From an uncultured Bacilli bacterium (GTDB lineage Bacteria > Bacillota_I > Bacilli_A > RF39 > UBA660): a stretch of DNA of 33,061 nucleotides. The notes beneath the pieces are model-generated. The model was not told where the DNA came from. It worked only from the letters and a program-made list of their open reading frames with translations, and did not search any database. Shown here piece after piece: positions 7,601 to 17,169 of the stretch; the first letter of the stretch is position 1, and every line of letters begins with the position of its first letter. The stretch lies in NCBI GenBank assembly GCA_934086185.1, contig CAKOHW010000011.1:1-33061 (forward strand), given 5' to 3'. The translations under genes were made by a program, and so were the position numbers.

Positions 7601-9717
7601 AATAAAGTTAGTGAAACTTTATGTTTTTCTTTGATAATATCGTCTACATAACATGTTATTATATCTCCTACTGACAATATTTCATTAGGGTCACTTACAA
7701 ATGATTTACTCATTTTTGAAATATGTAGTAGGCCATCATCATGCAATCCTATATCTATAAATGCTCCAAAAGATGCAACATTTCTTACTGTACCTTTTAA
7801 TTCCATTCCTATTTTCAAATCATCTATTGTTAGAATATTACTTTTTAAAATAGGTGGATCAATCTCAGATCTTGGATCTAATCCTGGATTTAATAATTCT
7901 TTAATTATATCATTAATAGTATATGTATCTGTATTTAATTTATTAATTAACTCATTTACTTTAGCATTTTTTAATTCTTTTTTAAAACTATCTTTGTTAA
8001 TATCAGATATATTCAAATTTAGGTCTTTTAAAAGTTTATTAGTTAATTCGTAACTTTCTGGATGTATACCAGTATTATCTAACGGGTTATCACCATTGTT
8101 AATTCTTAAAAATCCTACACATTGTTCATAAACTTTATCAGTTAGTCCAATATTTTTCAATTCTTCTCTAGATTTTATTACATGTTTTTCCTTATATTTC
8201 ATTATTTTATTAATTAAAGTTGTAGTTAAACCTGATACATATTTTAATATACTTGATGATGCTGTATTTATATTTACTCCTACTTCATTAACTATTTTTG
8301 AAACTGTAAAATCTAAGCTTTCTGATAATTCTTTTTGGTTAACATCATGTTGATATTCTCCAATTCCTATACTTTTTGGATCAATTTTTACTAATTCACT
8401 TAGTGGGTCTTGTACTCTTCTTCCTATACTTACTGCACTTCGTTCTTGTACTTCAAAATCTGGAAATTCTTTTTGAGCAAGTTTACTTGCTGAGTATACT
8501 GATGCTCCTGCTTCAGATACTATTATGTAATAAACTCCATTTAACTTAGAACATATATTTGCAACTAATTCTTCACTTTCACGTGATGCTGTACCATTTC
8601 CGATTGCTATTAGATTTAAATTATATTTGCTAATTAGTTCTAATATTTTTTTCGTTGCTCCTTCTTTATCATTTTTTGGTTCATGTGGATATATTACATC
8701 TTTATGTAAAACGTTTCCTTGTTCGTCAAGACATGCCAATTTACATCCAGTTCTAAATGCCGGATCAAATCCTAGTACTCTATAGCCTTTTAGTGGTCTT
8801 GTCATTAATAAATTTTCTAAATTTACGCCAAATATATTTATTGCCTTTTCATCCGCTATTTCTGTCATTTCTGTTCTAATTTCACGTTCAATACTTGGTA
8901 ATATTAATCTTTTTAATGAGTCTAAAATAGAATTTTTCACAATTTCTACTACAAAAGATTCTTTATTTTTTATTAATTTATTTTCTAAGAAATTAACTAA
9001 TTCTTCTTTATTATAATCTAATGATACAGATAAAATCTTTTCTTTTTCACCTCTATTGATTGCCAATGTTCTATAACTTTTCATATATTTAATTGGACTA
9101 TTAAAATCATAATATATTTCATATGTTTTATTTTCATCGACTGCATTTTTCTTTAACTTACTTGTTATAATACCAGTATTAAATATTTTATTACGTATAT
9201 ATTTTCTATAATAAGCATTATCACTTATCCATTCTGCTATTATGTATCCTGCATTTTCTATAGCAATATTTGTTTCAATATTATAAGGCTTACATAATGT
9301 ATCTATATCACCAATAGTTGGAAAAGACATAATTTTTTTTGCTAAAGGTTCCAGTCCCATTTTAATTGCTTCACTTGCTTTTGTTTTCTTTTTTTCTTTA
9401 AAAGGTCTATATAAATCTTCTACTTCTGTAAGTTTCTCACATTTTAATATATTTTGTTTTAATTCTTCAGTAAGCAATCCTTTTTCATCTATTAATCTTA
9501 CTACTGCTTCTTTTCTCTCTAATAAGTTATTATAATATGTATATTCTTTTTCTATTTCATTGATTTGATTTTCATCTAAAGCACCGGTTGCTTCTTTTCT
9601 ATATCTTGCTATAAATGGTATTGTACAACCTTCACTTAAAAGTTTAAGTACTGTTTCTATTTGTTTTTTTGTTATATTTAATTTATCAACTAATTCATTA
9701 ATTACTAATTCATTCAT
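7591..9717 (-). CDS. tex: Tex-family RNA-binding transcription accessory protein
   Basis: This 708-residue protein belongs to the Tex/YdcI family, which binds nucleic acid and helps transcription and stress tolerance. Domains in order are the N-terminal helix-turn-helix region (LLSEGCTIPFIARYRKEATGALDE), the YqgF/RNase H-like core (VLGFDPAFRTGCKLA and AIGNGTASRE), the helix-hairpin-helix region (VGVNINTASSSILKYVSGL), and a C-terminal S1 domain (GTVRNVASFGAFIDIGLHDDGLLHISKM). The start is the second ATG, nine bases after AAGG; the first ATG touches the ribosome site. No stem-loop terminator follows; the gene runs into the A-tracts of the tRNA promoter. Confidence 0.95.
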   Translation of the reverse strand: MNELVINELVDKLNITKKQIETVLKLLSEGCTIPFIARYRKEATGALDENQINEIEKEYTYYNNLLERKEAVVRLIDEKGLLTEELKQNILKCEKLTEVEDLYRPFKEKKKTKASEAIKMGLEPLAKKIMSFPTIGDIDTLCKPYNIETNIAIENAGYIIAEWISDNAYYRKYIRNKIFNTGIITSKLKKNAVDENKTYEIYYDFNSPIKYMKSYRTLAINRGEKEKILSVSLDYNKEELVNFLENKLIKNKESFVVEIVKNSILDSLKRLILPSIEREIRTEMTEIADEKAINIFGVNLENLLMTRPLKGYRVLGFDPAFRTGCKLACLDEQGNVLHKDVIYPHEPKNDKEGATKKILELISKYNLNLIAIGNGTASRESEELVANICSKLNGVYYIIVSEAGASVYSASKLAQKEFPDFEVQERSAVSIGRRVQDPLSELVKIDPKSIGIGEYQHDVNQKELSESLDFTVSKIVNEVGVNINTASSSILKYVSGLTTTLINKIMKYKEKHVIKSREELKNIGLTDKVYEQCVGFLRINNGDNPLDNTGIHPESYELTNKLLKDLNLNISDINKDSFKKELKNAKVNELINKLNTDTYTINDIIKELLNPGLDPRSEIDPPILKSNILTIDDLKIGMELKGTVRNVASFGAFIDIGLHDDGLLHISKMSKSFVSDPNEILSVGDIITCYVDDIIKEKHKVSLTLLKK

Positions 9718-9844
9718 TTTATCCATCCTTCTAAGTTTATATTATATAAAATTTTTTTTATTATTTCTACTATAATTGTACTTTTCAACATATTAACTAG
9801 TTTTCATACTAATAAAATGTTATTATATTTAATGGTGAAATAAT

Positions 9845-10774
9845 ATGTTTAAAAATACTTTAGATAATAAACGTTATTATACTTTGAATTGTTATTATAA
9901 GAAAAAATATAATTCTAAAGTTTGCAAAATAAGTTTAAATGCAAATTTTAGTTGTCCTAATAAAGATGGTAAAGTAGGTACTGGGGGTTGTATTTTTTGT
10001 AGTAAACTTGGTAGCGGTGATTTTGCTGGTGATAAAACTCATGATTTAGTAACTCAATTTAATGAGGTAAAAGAAATTATGTTGAAAAAATGGCCAAATA
10101 CAAAATTCATTGGATATTTTCAAGCAAATACTAATACATATGCTGACGTAAAAATTTTAAAAAATTATTATGAAACTATTTTAAAGTTAGATAATGTAGT
10201 TGGATTAAATATTGCTACTAGAAGTGATGCTATAAGTGAAGAAGTTATGGATTATTTAGAGGAATTAAATAAAAGATGTGATTTGACTATAGAGCTAGGG
10301 CTTCAATCTATGCATGATAAAACTTTAAAATATATTAATAGAGGACATGATTTAAATAATTTTATCGAGTGTTTTAATAAATTAAAGGAACGCAATATAA
10401 AAGTTGTTGTACATATTATAAATGGTCTTCCTTACGAAACTAAAGATATGATGATTGAAACAGCTAAATTCTTAAATAAATTGGGTGTTGATGGAATTAA
10501 AATACATATGTTACATATTTTAAAAGATACTAAACTTGCTTCAATATATGAAAAAGAAAAATTTCATGTGTTAACTAAAGAAGAATATATTGATATAGTA
10601 ATTAGTCAATTAGAATATTTAAATCCTGATATTGTTATACATAGAATTACTGGCGATCCTGATGTTAAAGATTTAATACTTCCTAACTGGCTTGTTAAAA
10701 AGTTTTGTGTATTAAATGATATTGATAAAGAAATGGTAAGAAGAGATACTTATCAAGGTAAAAAATTACAATAA
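9845..10774 (+). CDS. Radical SAM protein, TIGR01212 (YtqA/YhcC) family
   Basis: The 309-residue protein has cluster ligands Cys37, Cys49 and Cys52 in a Cx11Cx2C arrangement inside CPNKDGKVGTGGCIFC, typical of TIGR01212. Further family marks are GYFQANTNTYA, GLNIATRSDA, LTIELGLQS and HIINGLPYET. Members resemble the Elp3 radical SAM domain, but their substrate is not established. The C-terminal half includes DIVIHRITGDPD and ends shortly after. GGTGAAATAAT precedes the ATG. It is a single plus-strand gene between two minus-strand genes, ended by a bidirectional terminator. Confidence 0.92.
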   Translation: MFKNTLDNKRYYTLNCYYKKKYNSKVCKISLNANFSCPNKDGKVGTGGCIFCSKLGSGDFAGDKTHDLVTQFNEVKEIMLKKWPNTKFIGYFQANTNTYADVKILKNYYETILKLDNVVGLNIATRSDAISEEVMDYLEELNKRCDLTIELGLQSMHDKTLKYINRGHDLNNFIECFNKLKERNIKVVVHIINGLPYETKDMMIETAKFLNKLGVDGIKIHMLHILKDTKLASIYEKEKFHVLTKEEYIDIVISQLEYLNPDIVIHRITGDPDVKDLILPNWLVKKFCVLNDIDKEMVRRDTYQGKKLQ

Positions 10775-10801
10775 AAAATCTTGATTTTTTCAAGATTTTT
10801 T
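10773..10801. terminator. Bidirectional terminator
   Basis: A 10-bp stem (10775-10784 with 10790-10799) with a five-T loop has an A-run on the left and a T-run on the right. It serves the radical SAM gene and the convergent AAA+ gene. Confidence 0.85.
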
Positions 10802-10804
10802 TGT

Positions 10805-11854
10805 TTATTCTGTTTCTGTCAAATCTACGTTTTCAGCAGTTAACATATCTTTGAAATCAACTTTAAATTTTTCAATATCTTTTTTCTTTGCGTCTGGATA
10901 TATATTATTTGCATTCACTATTGCTTTATAAAAATGCTTCATCTTTACTTCTTTAGCGTTTTCGAATACTGCATAACTAAATGCACTTGATACTATTGTT
11001 AAACATATATCAGGGTATCTGTTTGATATTTCATAAATACGTTTAAATTCAGATGTCATATCAACAATAAATTTGAATATTCTTTCTTTTTGAAAATCTG
11101 TGTAATTTAATTTAACATTAAGTTTTTTCTCGAATTTTGGATAAGTACCCATTAATATTTTAACAACTGTTTCTGGATCAGATTCTTCTATATCTATTTT
11201 TATAAATCTTCTTAAAAATGCTCTATCTCTTAAAATATATGCTTCATATTCCTCTGTTGTTGTTGCTCCTATCATTTTAATAGTTCCTCTATCTAATGCA
11301 GGTTTTAACATATTTGCAAAGTCAATATTATTATTTGATGTTGCTTTATTTACTAAAAGATGCACTTCATCTATAAATAATATTGTGTTTGTTTCTTTTT
11401 TTAATTCTTGTATTAATAATTCTATTCTGTTTTCAGATTGAGCTCCGCTTACTGAATTTCCTAAAAGTGATGAAATATTAACTTTAACTACCCTCCAATT
11501 TTTTAATGCATCTGGTATGTTTCCTGTTTGTATTCTATAGCCTAAACCTTCAACAAGTGCTGTTTTGCCTATACCAGGTTTTCCTACTAGTAAAGCCGCT
11601 TTATCAGGAGTTATTAATGCTAATATCATTTTATTGATTTCGTCATCTCTACCAATTGCAGGGTTAGTTATATACGTTTTTGACGTTAAATCTTCACCAT
11701 AGTTAGTTAATATGCTAAAAGTATTATTTTCAGTTTTATTTTCAACTATATTTTGTATGTTTTCAGTATCTTCATTTTCTTTTGATAAATTTAGTAAGTC
11801 TAATTTTTCTATTTCATTATTTAAATTAAATATCTCTATATCCTCTTTATTCAT
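10805..11854 (-). CDS. Lone Clp/Hsp100 D1-like AAA+ ATPase
   Basis: The protein has 349 residues. Residues 1-55 are acidic and unrecognised. The rest is a single AAA+ module closest to the first ATPase domain of ClpA/ClpB/ClpC: YGEDLTSK, NPAIGRDDEINKMI, Walker A GKPGIGKT (about 91-98), RIQTGNIPDALKNW, Walker B ILFIDEVH (about 158-165), sensor 1 GATTTEEY and arginine fingers in RDRAFLRRF. Helical C-domain features follow (NRYPD...A). There is no Clp N-domain, no second ATPase domain and no ClpP-binding loop visible. It probably remodels an unknown partner. The ATG is preferred over an in-frame GTG that overlaps the AGAG ribosome site. No similar gene is adjacent. Confidence 0.8.
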   Translation of the reverse strand: MNKEDIEIFNLNNEIEKLDLLNLSKENEDTENIQNIVENKTENNTFSILTNYGEDLTSKTYITNPAIGRDDEINKMILALITPDKAALLVGKPGIGKTALVEGLGYRIQTGNIPDALKNWRVVKVNISSLLGNSVSGAQSENRIELLIQELKKETNTILFIDEVHLLVNKATSNNNIDFANMLKPALDRGTIKMIGATTTEEYEAYILRDRAFLRRFIKIDIEESDPETVVKILMGTYPKFEKKLNVKLNYTDFQKERIFKFIVDMTSEFKRIYEISNRYPDICLTIVSSAFSYAVFENAKEVKMKHFYKAIVNANNIYPDAKKKDIEKFKVDFKDMLTAENVDLTETE

Positions 11855-11877
11855 ATTTAACACTCTTTCTAAATATG

Positions 11878-11883
11878 ATTATA
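11878..11883 (-). promoter_or_regulatory. Extended -10 of the AAA+ gene
   Basis: TATAAT preceded by TGT on the minus strand, about 24 bases upstream of the ATG; no good -35 is seen. It lies in the 63-base divergent gap. Confidence 0.45.
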
Positions 11884-11917
11884 ACATAAATGATTTATAA
11901 AATGAAAGAGTGATATT

Positions 11918-12367
11918 ATGCTATTTGAAATTCTAGGATTAGTATTTAGTATTATTGTAGGTACTATTGGTCATTTTTTATATCAATGGTCTAATAATAA
12001 TACCTTTATTGGCTTTTTATTTAGTAAAGATGAAAGTATATTTCAACATTTAAAATTAGGAATAACACCTATTTTTATGTGGACAATTATAGAGTTTTTC
12101 ACATTTAATTTTTCAATGTTGTTTTTTGCTAAATTTGTTAGTATACTTGCATTCGTATTTACATTGTTATTTTTGTATTATGGATATAAATTTATAATGA
12201 AAAAAAATATCTTATTTTTAGATATTTTGATATTTTATATTAGTTTAACTGTTAGTTATATTGTTTCGATAAAATTATTGATGAGTTCTTGTAGTGGATT
12301 TTTATTAAATTTTATCGGATTTATGGGTTTTGTTTTTATTGGATATTTGTACAAAAAGTTAAATTAA
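11918..12367 (+). CDS. Small integral membrane protein (possibly DUF6512)
   Basis: The protein has 149 residues with about five hydrophobic segments. It starts MLFEILGLVFSIIVGTIGHFLY with GHFLYQWSNNN, followed by GFLFSKDESIFQHLKLGITPIFMW. The GHxLYxWSxNN and (N/D)ES-x2-HLKL patterns recall the DUF6512 membrane family, whose function is not known. AGAGTGATATT precedes the ATG. Its stop overlaps by four bases the stop region of the convergent YitT gene. It is divergent from the AAA+ gene, and no functional link can be claimed. Confidence 0.65.
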   Translation: MLFEILGLVFSIIVGTIGHFLYQWSNNNTFIGFLFSKDESIFQHLKLGITPIFMWTIIEFFTFNFSMLFFAKFVSILAFVFTLLFLYYGYKFIMKKNILFLDILIFYISLTVSYIVSIKLLMSSCSGFLLNFIGFMGFVFIGYLYKKLN

Positions 12368-13266
12368 TTTTTTATTAATTTATTTTGTTTTCCACCTAAT
12401 ACTTCATAACAATCATGTGTTATGAAAAATGCATTTGGATCTACATCTAATATTAGATTTTTAAATCTAAAATATTCTCTACTAGTAACTACACACATAA
12501 TAGTTCTTCTTTTTTTATTATCTTTTCCACCGCTTGTATTTAGTATACTATATCCTATATTAAAATATGATTGAATATAATGTTCTAAATATTCAATATT
12601 TTTTGTTTTTATTATGCAGAATTTAGAATCACTATTTCCTAGTACAATAAAGTCAACTATTGTATTACTTATTAGTAAAGCAAATATTGAATAGATAGAA
12701 ATTGGTATTCCTAGAGAAAATAATGATGTACATATTATAATTAAATTCATATAAGTACTTGCTTGTCCAACTGATGTTTTTCCATATTTTACTATTATTT
12801 GACTAATTAAATCAGAGCCACCTGTTGAATAACCTACTTTAAAAATTATTCCTACCGGAATCGAGTAGGCTACTGCTGCTATAATGCATGTGAATAAGTG
12901 ACTGCTAAAATGTATATTTATAGATGATGTAAGTGGTTCAGTAAGCGTTGCTAAAATGGGATATATTATAGCACAAACAATATTTTTTTTTGCTGATTCA
13001 TATCCTAAAACAATTGTATTTATTATTAATAGAATTATTGTTGCACATATTAAAAATAATCCAGTACTTATTCCAAATACATTTTTTACTATTATTGCAA
13101 GTCCACTCATACCACCTACAACTATATTATTTTTGGTAAAAAATATATTATAAGCTAATGCTACAAAAAAACAACATATTAAATAAATAATAAATCTTAT
13201 GTATTTATCTTTTTTTTCAACTTTTTCTAAAATGTTTTGGTGTGTAAAAATATCTAGTAACCCCAT
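12364..13266 (-). CDS. YitT family membrane protein (DUF161/DUF2179)
   Basis: The 300-residue protein has an N-terminal membrane part of five or six helices, including YNIFFTKNNIVVGGMSGLAII and a second half YSIPVGIIFKVGYSTGGSDLI. The typical cytoplasmic DUF2179 domain follows (MCVVTSREYFRFKNLILDVDPNAFFITHD). The family is widespread in Firmicutes; transport is suspected but the substrate is not known. AGGTGATAAT lies just before the ATG. A second YitT protein occurs at 25811-26656. The gene ends convergently, overlapping its neighbour by four bases. Confidence 0.92.
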   Translation of the reverse strand: MGLLDIFTHQNILEKVEKKDKYIRFIIYLICCFFVALAYNIFFTKNNIVVGGMSGLAIIVKNVFGISTGLFLICATIILLIINTIVLGYESAKKNIVCAIIYPILATLTEPLTSSINIHFSSHLFTCIIAAVAYSIPVGIIFKVGYSTGGSDLISQIIVKYGKTSVGQASTYMNLIIICTSLFSLGIPISIYSIFALLISNTIVDFIVLGNSDSKFCIIKTKNIEYLEHYIQSYFNIGYSILNTSGGKDNKKRRTIMCVVTSREYFRFKNLILDVDPNAFFITHDCYEVLGGKQNKLIKN

Positions 13267-13282
13267 ATTATCACCTATTATA

Positions 13283-13311
13283 ATATTATATTAATTAGCT
13301 TTTTTTTGCAA
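13283..13311 (-). promoter_or_regulatory. Probable promoter of the first yitT gene
   Basis: -35 TTGCAA (13311-13306), 17-base spacer, -10 TAATAT (13288-13283). A nearby TATAAT offers an alternative -10. Confidence 0.5.
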
Positions 13312-13339
13312 GAAAAAAACTCAAGTAAACTTGAGTTTT
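13312..13339 (-). terminator. Terminator of the str operon (after tuf)
   Basis: A 10-bp perfect stem (13316-13325 with 13330-13339) with a TAAA loop is followed by Ts on the minus strand, just past the tuf stop. Confidence 0.9.
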
Positions 13340-13346
13340 ACAATTA

Positions 13347-14516
13347 CTATTCAATAATTTCTGAAACAGTTCCTGCTCCAACAGTACGTCCACCTTCACG
13401 AATTGAGAATTTAGTACCATTTTCAAGAGCAACTGTACTGATTAATTCAACAGTCATATCTACGTTATCTCCAGGCATAACCATTTCTACACCAGCAGGT
13501 AATTCGATAACTCCTGTAACATCAGTAGTTCTGAAATAGAATTGTGGTCTGTAGTTTGAGAAGAATGGTGTATGACGTCCTCCTTCTTCTTTACTTAATA
13601 CGTAAACTGCAGCTTTGAATTTCTTATGAGGTGTAACGCTTCCTGGTTTACATAAAACTTGTCCACGTTCAACTTGATCACGAGAAATACCACGTAATAA
13701 TACTCCAGCATTATCTCCAGCTTCAGCATAATCTAATGATTTTCTGAACATTTCGATACCAGTTACAACTGTTTTTTGAGTATCTCTTAAACCAACGATT
13801 TCAACTTCGTCATTTAATTTTAATTGTCCACGTTCAACACGTCCTGTAACAACTGTACCACGTCCTGAAATAGTGAATACATCTTCAACACTCATTAAGA
13901 ATGGTTTATCTGTATCTCTTTGAGGAGTATCAATATAGCTATCAACAGCAGCCATTAAATCTCTAATAGCTTGTTCATTAGCAGGGTCTCCTTCAAGTGC
14001 TTTTAAAGCAGAACCTTTAATTATAGGACATTCTGAATCAAATCCATATTCTCCTAATAATTCTCTGATTTCCATTTCTACTAATTCTAGTAATTCTGGA
14101 TCATCAACTTGATCAGTTTTGTTCATGAAAACAACGATCTTTGGAACTCCAACTTGACGAGCAAGTAAGATATGTTCTCTTGTTTGAGGCATAGGACCAT
14201 CTGCAGCTGAAACAACTAAGATTGCTCCATCCATTTGTGCAGCACCTGTGATCATGTTTTTAACATAGTCAGCATGTCCTGGGCAGTCAACGTGAGCATA
14301 ATGTCTTGTTTCAGTTTCATACTCAACGTGAGCAGTATTGATTGTAATACCTCTTTCTCTTTCTTCTGGAGCACTGTCTATTGAACTGTAATCCATGAAG
14401 TTTTTACTAAATAATTTTGAAATAGCAGCAGTTAATGTTGTTTTACCATGGTCAACGTGTCCAATAGTACCAATATTAACATGTGGCTTACTTCTATCAT
14501 ATTTTTCTCTTGCCAT
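13347..14516 (-). CDS. tuf: Translation elongation factor Tu
   Basis: EF-Tu is the GTPase that brings aminoacyl-tRNA to the ribosome. G1 is GHVDHGKTT, the switch II region is DCPGHADYVKNMITGAAQMDGAI, and NKTD and GSALKA supply guanine recognition. Domain 3 ends GGRTVGAGTVSEIIE. At 389 residues it is a few shorter than usual, mostly in the switch I region (AISKLFSKNFMDYSSIDSAPEERERGITI). GGAAGG precedes the ATG. It is the last gene of the str operon, 81 bases after fusA, with a small hairpin in that gap. Confidence 0.99.
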   Translation of the reverse strand: MAREKYDRSKPHVNIGTIGHVDHGKTTLTAAISKLFSKNFMDYSSIDSAPEERERGITINTAHVEYETETRHYAHVDCPGHADYVKNMITGAAQMDGAILVVSAADGPMPQTREHILLARQVGVPKIVVFMNKTDQVDDPELLELVEMEIRELLGEYGFDSECPIIKGSALKALEGDPANEQAIRDLMAAVDSYIDTPQRDTDKPFLMSVEDVFTISGRGTVVTGRVERGQLKLNDEVEIVGLRDTQKTVVTGIEMFRKSLDYAEAGDNAGVLLRGISRDQVERGQVLCKPGSVTPHKKFKAAVYVLSKEEGGRHTPFFSNYRPQFYFRTTDVTGVIELPAGVEMVMPGDNVDMTVELISTVALENGTKFSIREGGRTVGAGTVSEIIE

Positions 14517-14597
14517 AAATTCTTTTTCCTTCCTTTTTTATTAATTTATTACATATAATATTTTATCTAATTCTTGAATATAATTCAAGTATTATTT

Positions 14598-16670
14598 TTA
14601 ATTAGCGCTGTTTTTTTTGATTATTTCTTCAGCGATTGATTTTGGAACTTCTTCATAATGATCTAATGTCATAACGAAGTTACCTCTACCTTGTGTATTA
14701 CTACGTAATGTTGTAGCATATCCGAACATTTCAGATAATGGTACCATTGCAGTAATTTGTAAAGCATTTCCACGTGATTCTTGTCCCATTGGACGTCCTC
14801 TACGACTTGTTAAATCTCCCATAACATTTCCCATATATTCATCTGGAATTGTTACGTCAACTTTCATTATTGGTTCTAATAGAACTGCTTTACATTTATT
14901 TTTAGCTTCTTTTAAAGCCATGCTAGCAGCAATTTTGAATGCCATTTCTGATGAGTCTACATCATGGTAAGAACCATCAAATAATGTTGCTTTAACGTCT
15001 ACCATTGGATATCCAGCTAAAATTCCACCAGCCATTGCTTCTTGTAAACCTTTATCAGTTACTGGAATGTATTCACGAGGAACAACACCACCAACGATTT
15101 GATCTACGAATTCATAACCTTTATCTTTATTAGGTTCAAATCTAATCCATACATGACCATATTGTCCACGACCACCTGATTGTTTAATATATTTACCTTC
15201 ACATTCAGCTGTTTGTGTAATAGTTTCACGATAAGCAACTTGTGGTTTACCGATATTAGCTTCAACATTGAATTCTCTTTTCATTCTATCAACTATAACG
15301 TCTAAGTGTAATTCACCCATACCACTTATAACAGTTTGACCTGTTTCATGATCTGTTCTAGCTCTGAATGTTGGATCTTCTTCAGCTAATTTTTGTAAAG
15401 CTAAAGCCATTTTATCTTGGTCATTTTTACTCTTAGGTTCTATTGCTAAGTCAATTACTGGTTCTGGGAATTCCATACCGTTCATAATTACAGGACTCTT
15501 TTCATCACAAAGGGTATCAGCGGTTGTAGTATTTTTTAATCCTACAGCAGCAGCAATTTCTCCACAATATACGTCTGTAATTTCTTTTCTTTGGTTAGCA
15601 TGCATTTGTAGTATACGTCCAATTCTTTCTTTAGAATTCTTAGTACTATTTAATACATAAGAACCACTTGAAAGATGTCCAGAATATACTCTAAAGAATG
15701 CTAATCTTCCTACGAATGGGTCAGTCATTATTTTGAATGCCATAGCAGTAAATGGTTCGTTATCACTTGGATGACGTTTAACTAAGTTTCCATTTGAATC
15801 TGTACAATCTATTGCTTCAATATCCGTAGGTGCTGGCATGTAATCTATAACAGCATCTAATGCTAATTTAACACCCATATTTGATAATGCACTTCCGCAC
15901 ATTACTGGGAAGAATTCAGCAGCTAATACTCCCTTACGGATAGCAGCTTTTATCATTTCAACTGAAACTTCTTTTCCTTCTAAATAAGTTTCCATTAATT
16001 CATCATCGAATTCAGCAGCTTTTTCTACTAATTCAATATGTTTTTCTTCAACTAAATCTTTTAAATCTTCTGGAATTTCTATTTCAGTATATTCTTCATG
16101 TTCTCCACCATCAAAATGGTAAGCTTTTTTAGTAACTAAATCAATTACTCCATTGAATTCATTTTCTGCTCCTATTGGCCATTCGATTGGTGCATAATTA
16201 ACACCTAATCTCTTACCAATAGTATCTAGAGTAAATTCAAAATCTGCTCCTAATTTATCCATTTTGTTAGCGAATATCATTCTTGGAACTTTATATTCAG
16301 TAGCTTGACGCCATACTGTTTCACTTTGAGGTTCAACACCAGCGTTTGAATCTAGTAAACATATTGCACCATCTAATACTCTTAAACTTCTTTGAACTTC
16401 TACAGTAAAGTCTACGTGTCCTGGAGTATCGATAATATTTAATCTATAACCTTTCCAATGAGCTGTTGTAGCTGCACTAGTAATAGTTATACCTCTTTCT
16501 TTTTCTTGTTCCATCCAGTCCATTTGAGATTCTCCATCATGAGTTTCTCCAATTTTATGTGTTATACCTGTATGGAATAATACACGTTCAGTAAATGTTG
16601 TTTTTCCGGCATCGATGTGTGCCATGATACCGATATTTCTTAATTTATCAATTGAAACGTCTCTTGCCAT
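14598..16670 (-). CDS. fusA: Translation elongation factor G
   Basis: EF-G is the GTPase driving ribosomal translocation. The 690-residue protein is full length, with G1 AHIDAGKTTFTERVLF, switch II DTPGHVDFTVEVQRSLRVLDGAI and NKMDKLGAD. Domain III carries GMGELHLDVIVDRMKREF and domain IV carries KQSGGRGQYGHVWI. The C-terminal end is MTLDHYEEVPKSIAEEI. The GGAGAGAC ribosome site directly follows the rpsG stop, showing translational coupling in the str operon. Confidence 0.99.
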   Translation of the reverse strand: MARDVSIDKLRNIGIMAHIDAGKTTFTERVLFHTGITHKIGETHDGESQMDWMEQEKERGITITSAATTAHWKGYRLNIIDTPGHVDFTVEVQRSLRVLDGAICLLDSNAGVEPQSETVWRQATEYKVPRMIFANKMDKLGADFEFTLDTIGKRLGVNYAPIEWPIGAENEFNGVIDLVTKKAYHFDGGEHEEYTEIEIPEDLKDLVEEKHIELVEKAAEFDDELMETYLEGKEVSVEMIKAAIRKGVLAAEFFPVMCGSALSNMGVKLALDAVIDYMPAPTDIEAIDCTDSNGNLVKRHPSDNEPFTAMAFKIMTDPFVGRLAFFRVYSGHLSSGSYVLNSTKNSKERIGRILQMHANQRKEITDVYCGEIAAAVGLKNTTTADTLCDEKSPVIMNGMEFPEPVIDLAIEPKSKNDQDKMALALQKLAEEDPTFRARTDHETGQTVISGMGELHLDVIVDRMKREFNVEANIGKPQVAYRETITQTAECEGKYIKQSGGRGQYGHVWIRFEPNKDKGYEFVDQIVGGVVPREYIPVTDKGLQEAMAGGILAGYPMVDVKATLFDGSYHDVDSSEMAFKIAASMALKEAKNKCKAVLLEPIMKVDVTIPDEYMGNVMGDLTSRRGRPMGQESRGNALQITAMVPLSEMFGYATTLRSNTQGRGNFVMTLDHYEEVPKSIAEEIIKKNSAN

Positions 16671-16679
16671 ATGTCTCTC

Positions 16680-17147
16680 CTACCATCTATAGTGAGCAAA
16701 TGCTTTATTTGCTTCAGCCATTTTATGTGTATCTTCACGTTTTTTAACTGCTCCACCAACACCGTTAGCAGCATCCATTATTTCATTAGCTAATTTGTTA
16801 GCCATTCCTCTACCACTTCTATTTTTTGAGTATTGAACTAACCAACGTAATCCTAATGTTTGTCTTCTATCAGGTCTAACTTCAATTGGCACTTGATAAT
16901 TAGAACCACCTACACGACGAGATTTAACTTCAAGTAATGGCATAATATTTTCCATAGCAGCTTCAAAAACTTCTACAGGGTTTTTGCCAGTTTTTTCTTT
17001 TATTTGATCAAATGCATCATAAATAATATTTTCAGCTGTACCTTTTTTACCATCTAGCATAACTGCATTGATTAATTTTGTTACAACTTTTGAATTATAA
17101 ATTGCATCTGGTAATACATCACGCTTTTCAGCACGTCTTTTACGCAT
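16680..17147 (-). CDS. rpsG: Ribosomal protein S7
   Basis: S7 is a primary binder of the 16S 3' domain in the small subunit head. The 155-residue length is standard. Visible marks are MRKRRAEKRDVLPD, LINAVMLDGKKGTAE, VGGSNYQVPIEVRPDRR and the C-terminal KREDTHKMAEANKAFAHYRW. AAAGGAGG precedes the ATG. It follows rpsL by 22 bases and its stop is next to the fusA ribosome site. Confidence 0.99.
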   Translation of the reverse strand: MRKRRAEKRDVLPDAIYNSKVVTKLINAVMLDGKKGTAENIIYDAFDQIKEKTGKNPVEVFEAAMENIMPLLEVKSRRVGGSNYQVPIEVRPDRRQTLGLRWLVQYSKNRSGRGMANKLANEIMDAANGVGGAVKKREDTHKMAEANKAFAHYRW

Positions 17148-17169
17148 AATTTTCCTCCTTTATATTTTT

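Noticed and set aside
14573..14590. Hairpin CTTGAA/TTCAAG between fusA and tuf as a terminator
   Set aside because: No U-run follows on the minus strand, and tuf lacks another promoter nearby; at most an RNA processing or stability element.
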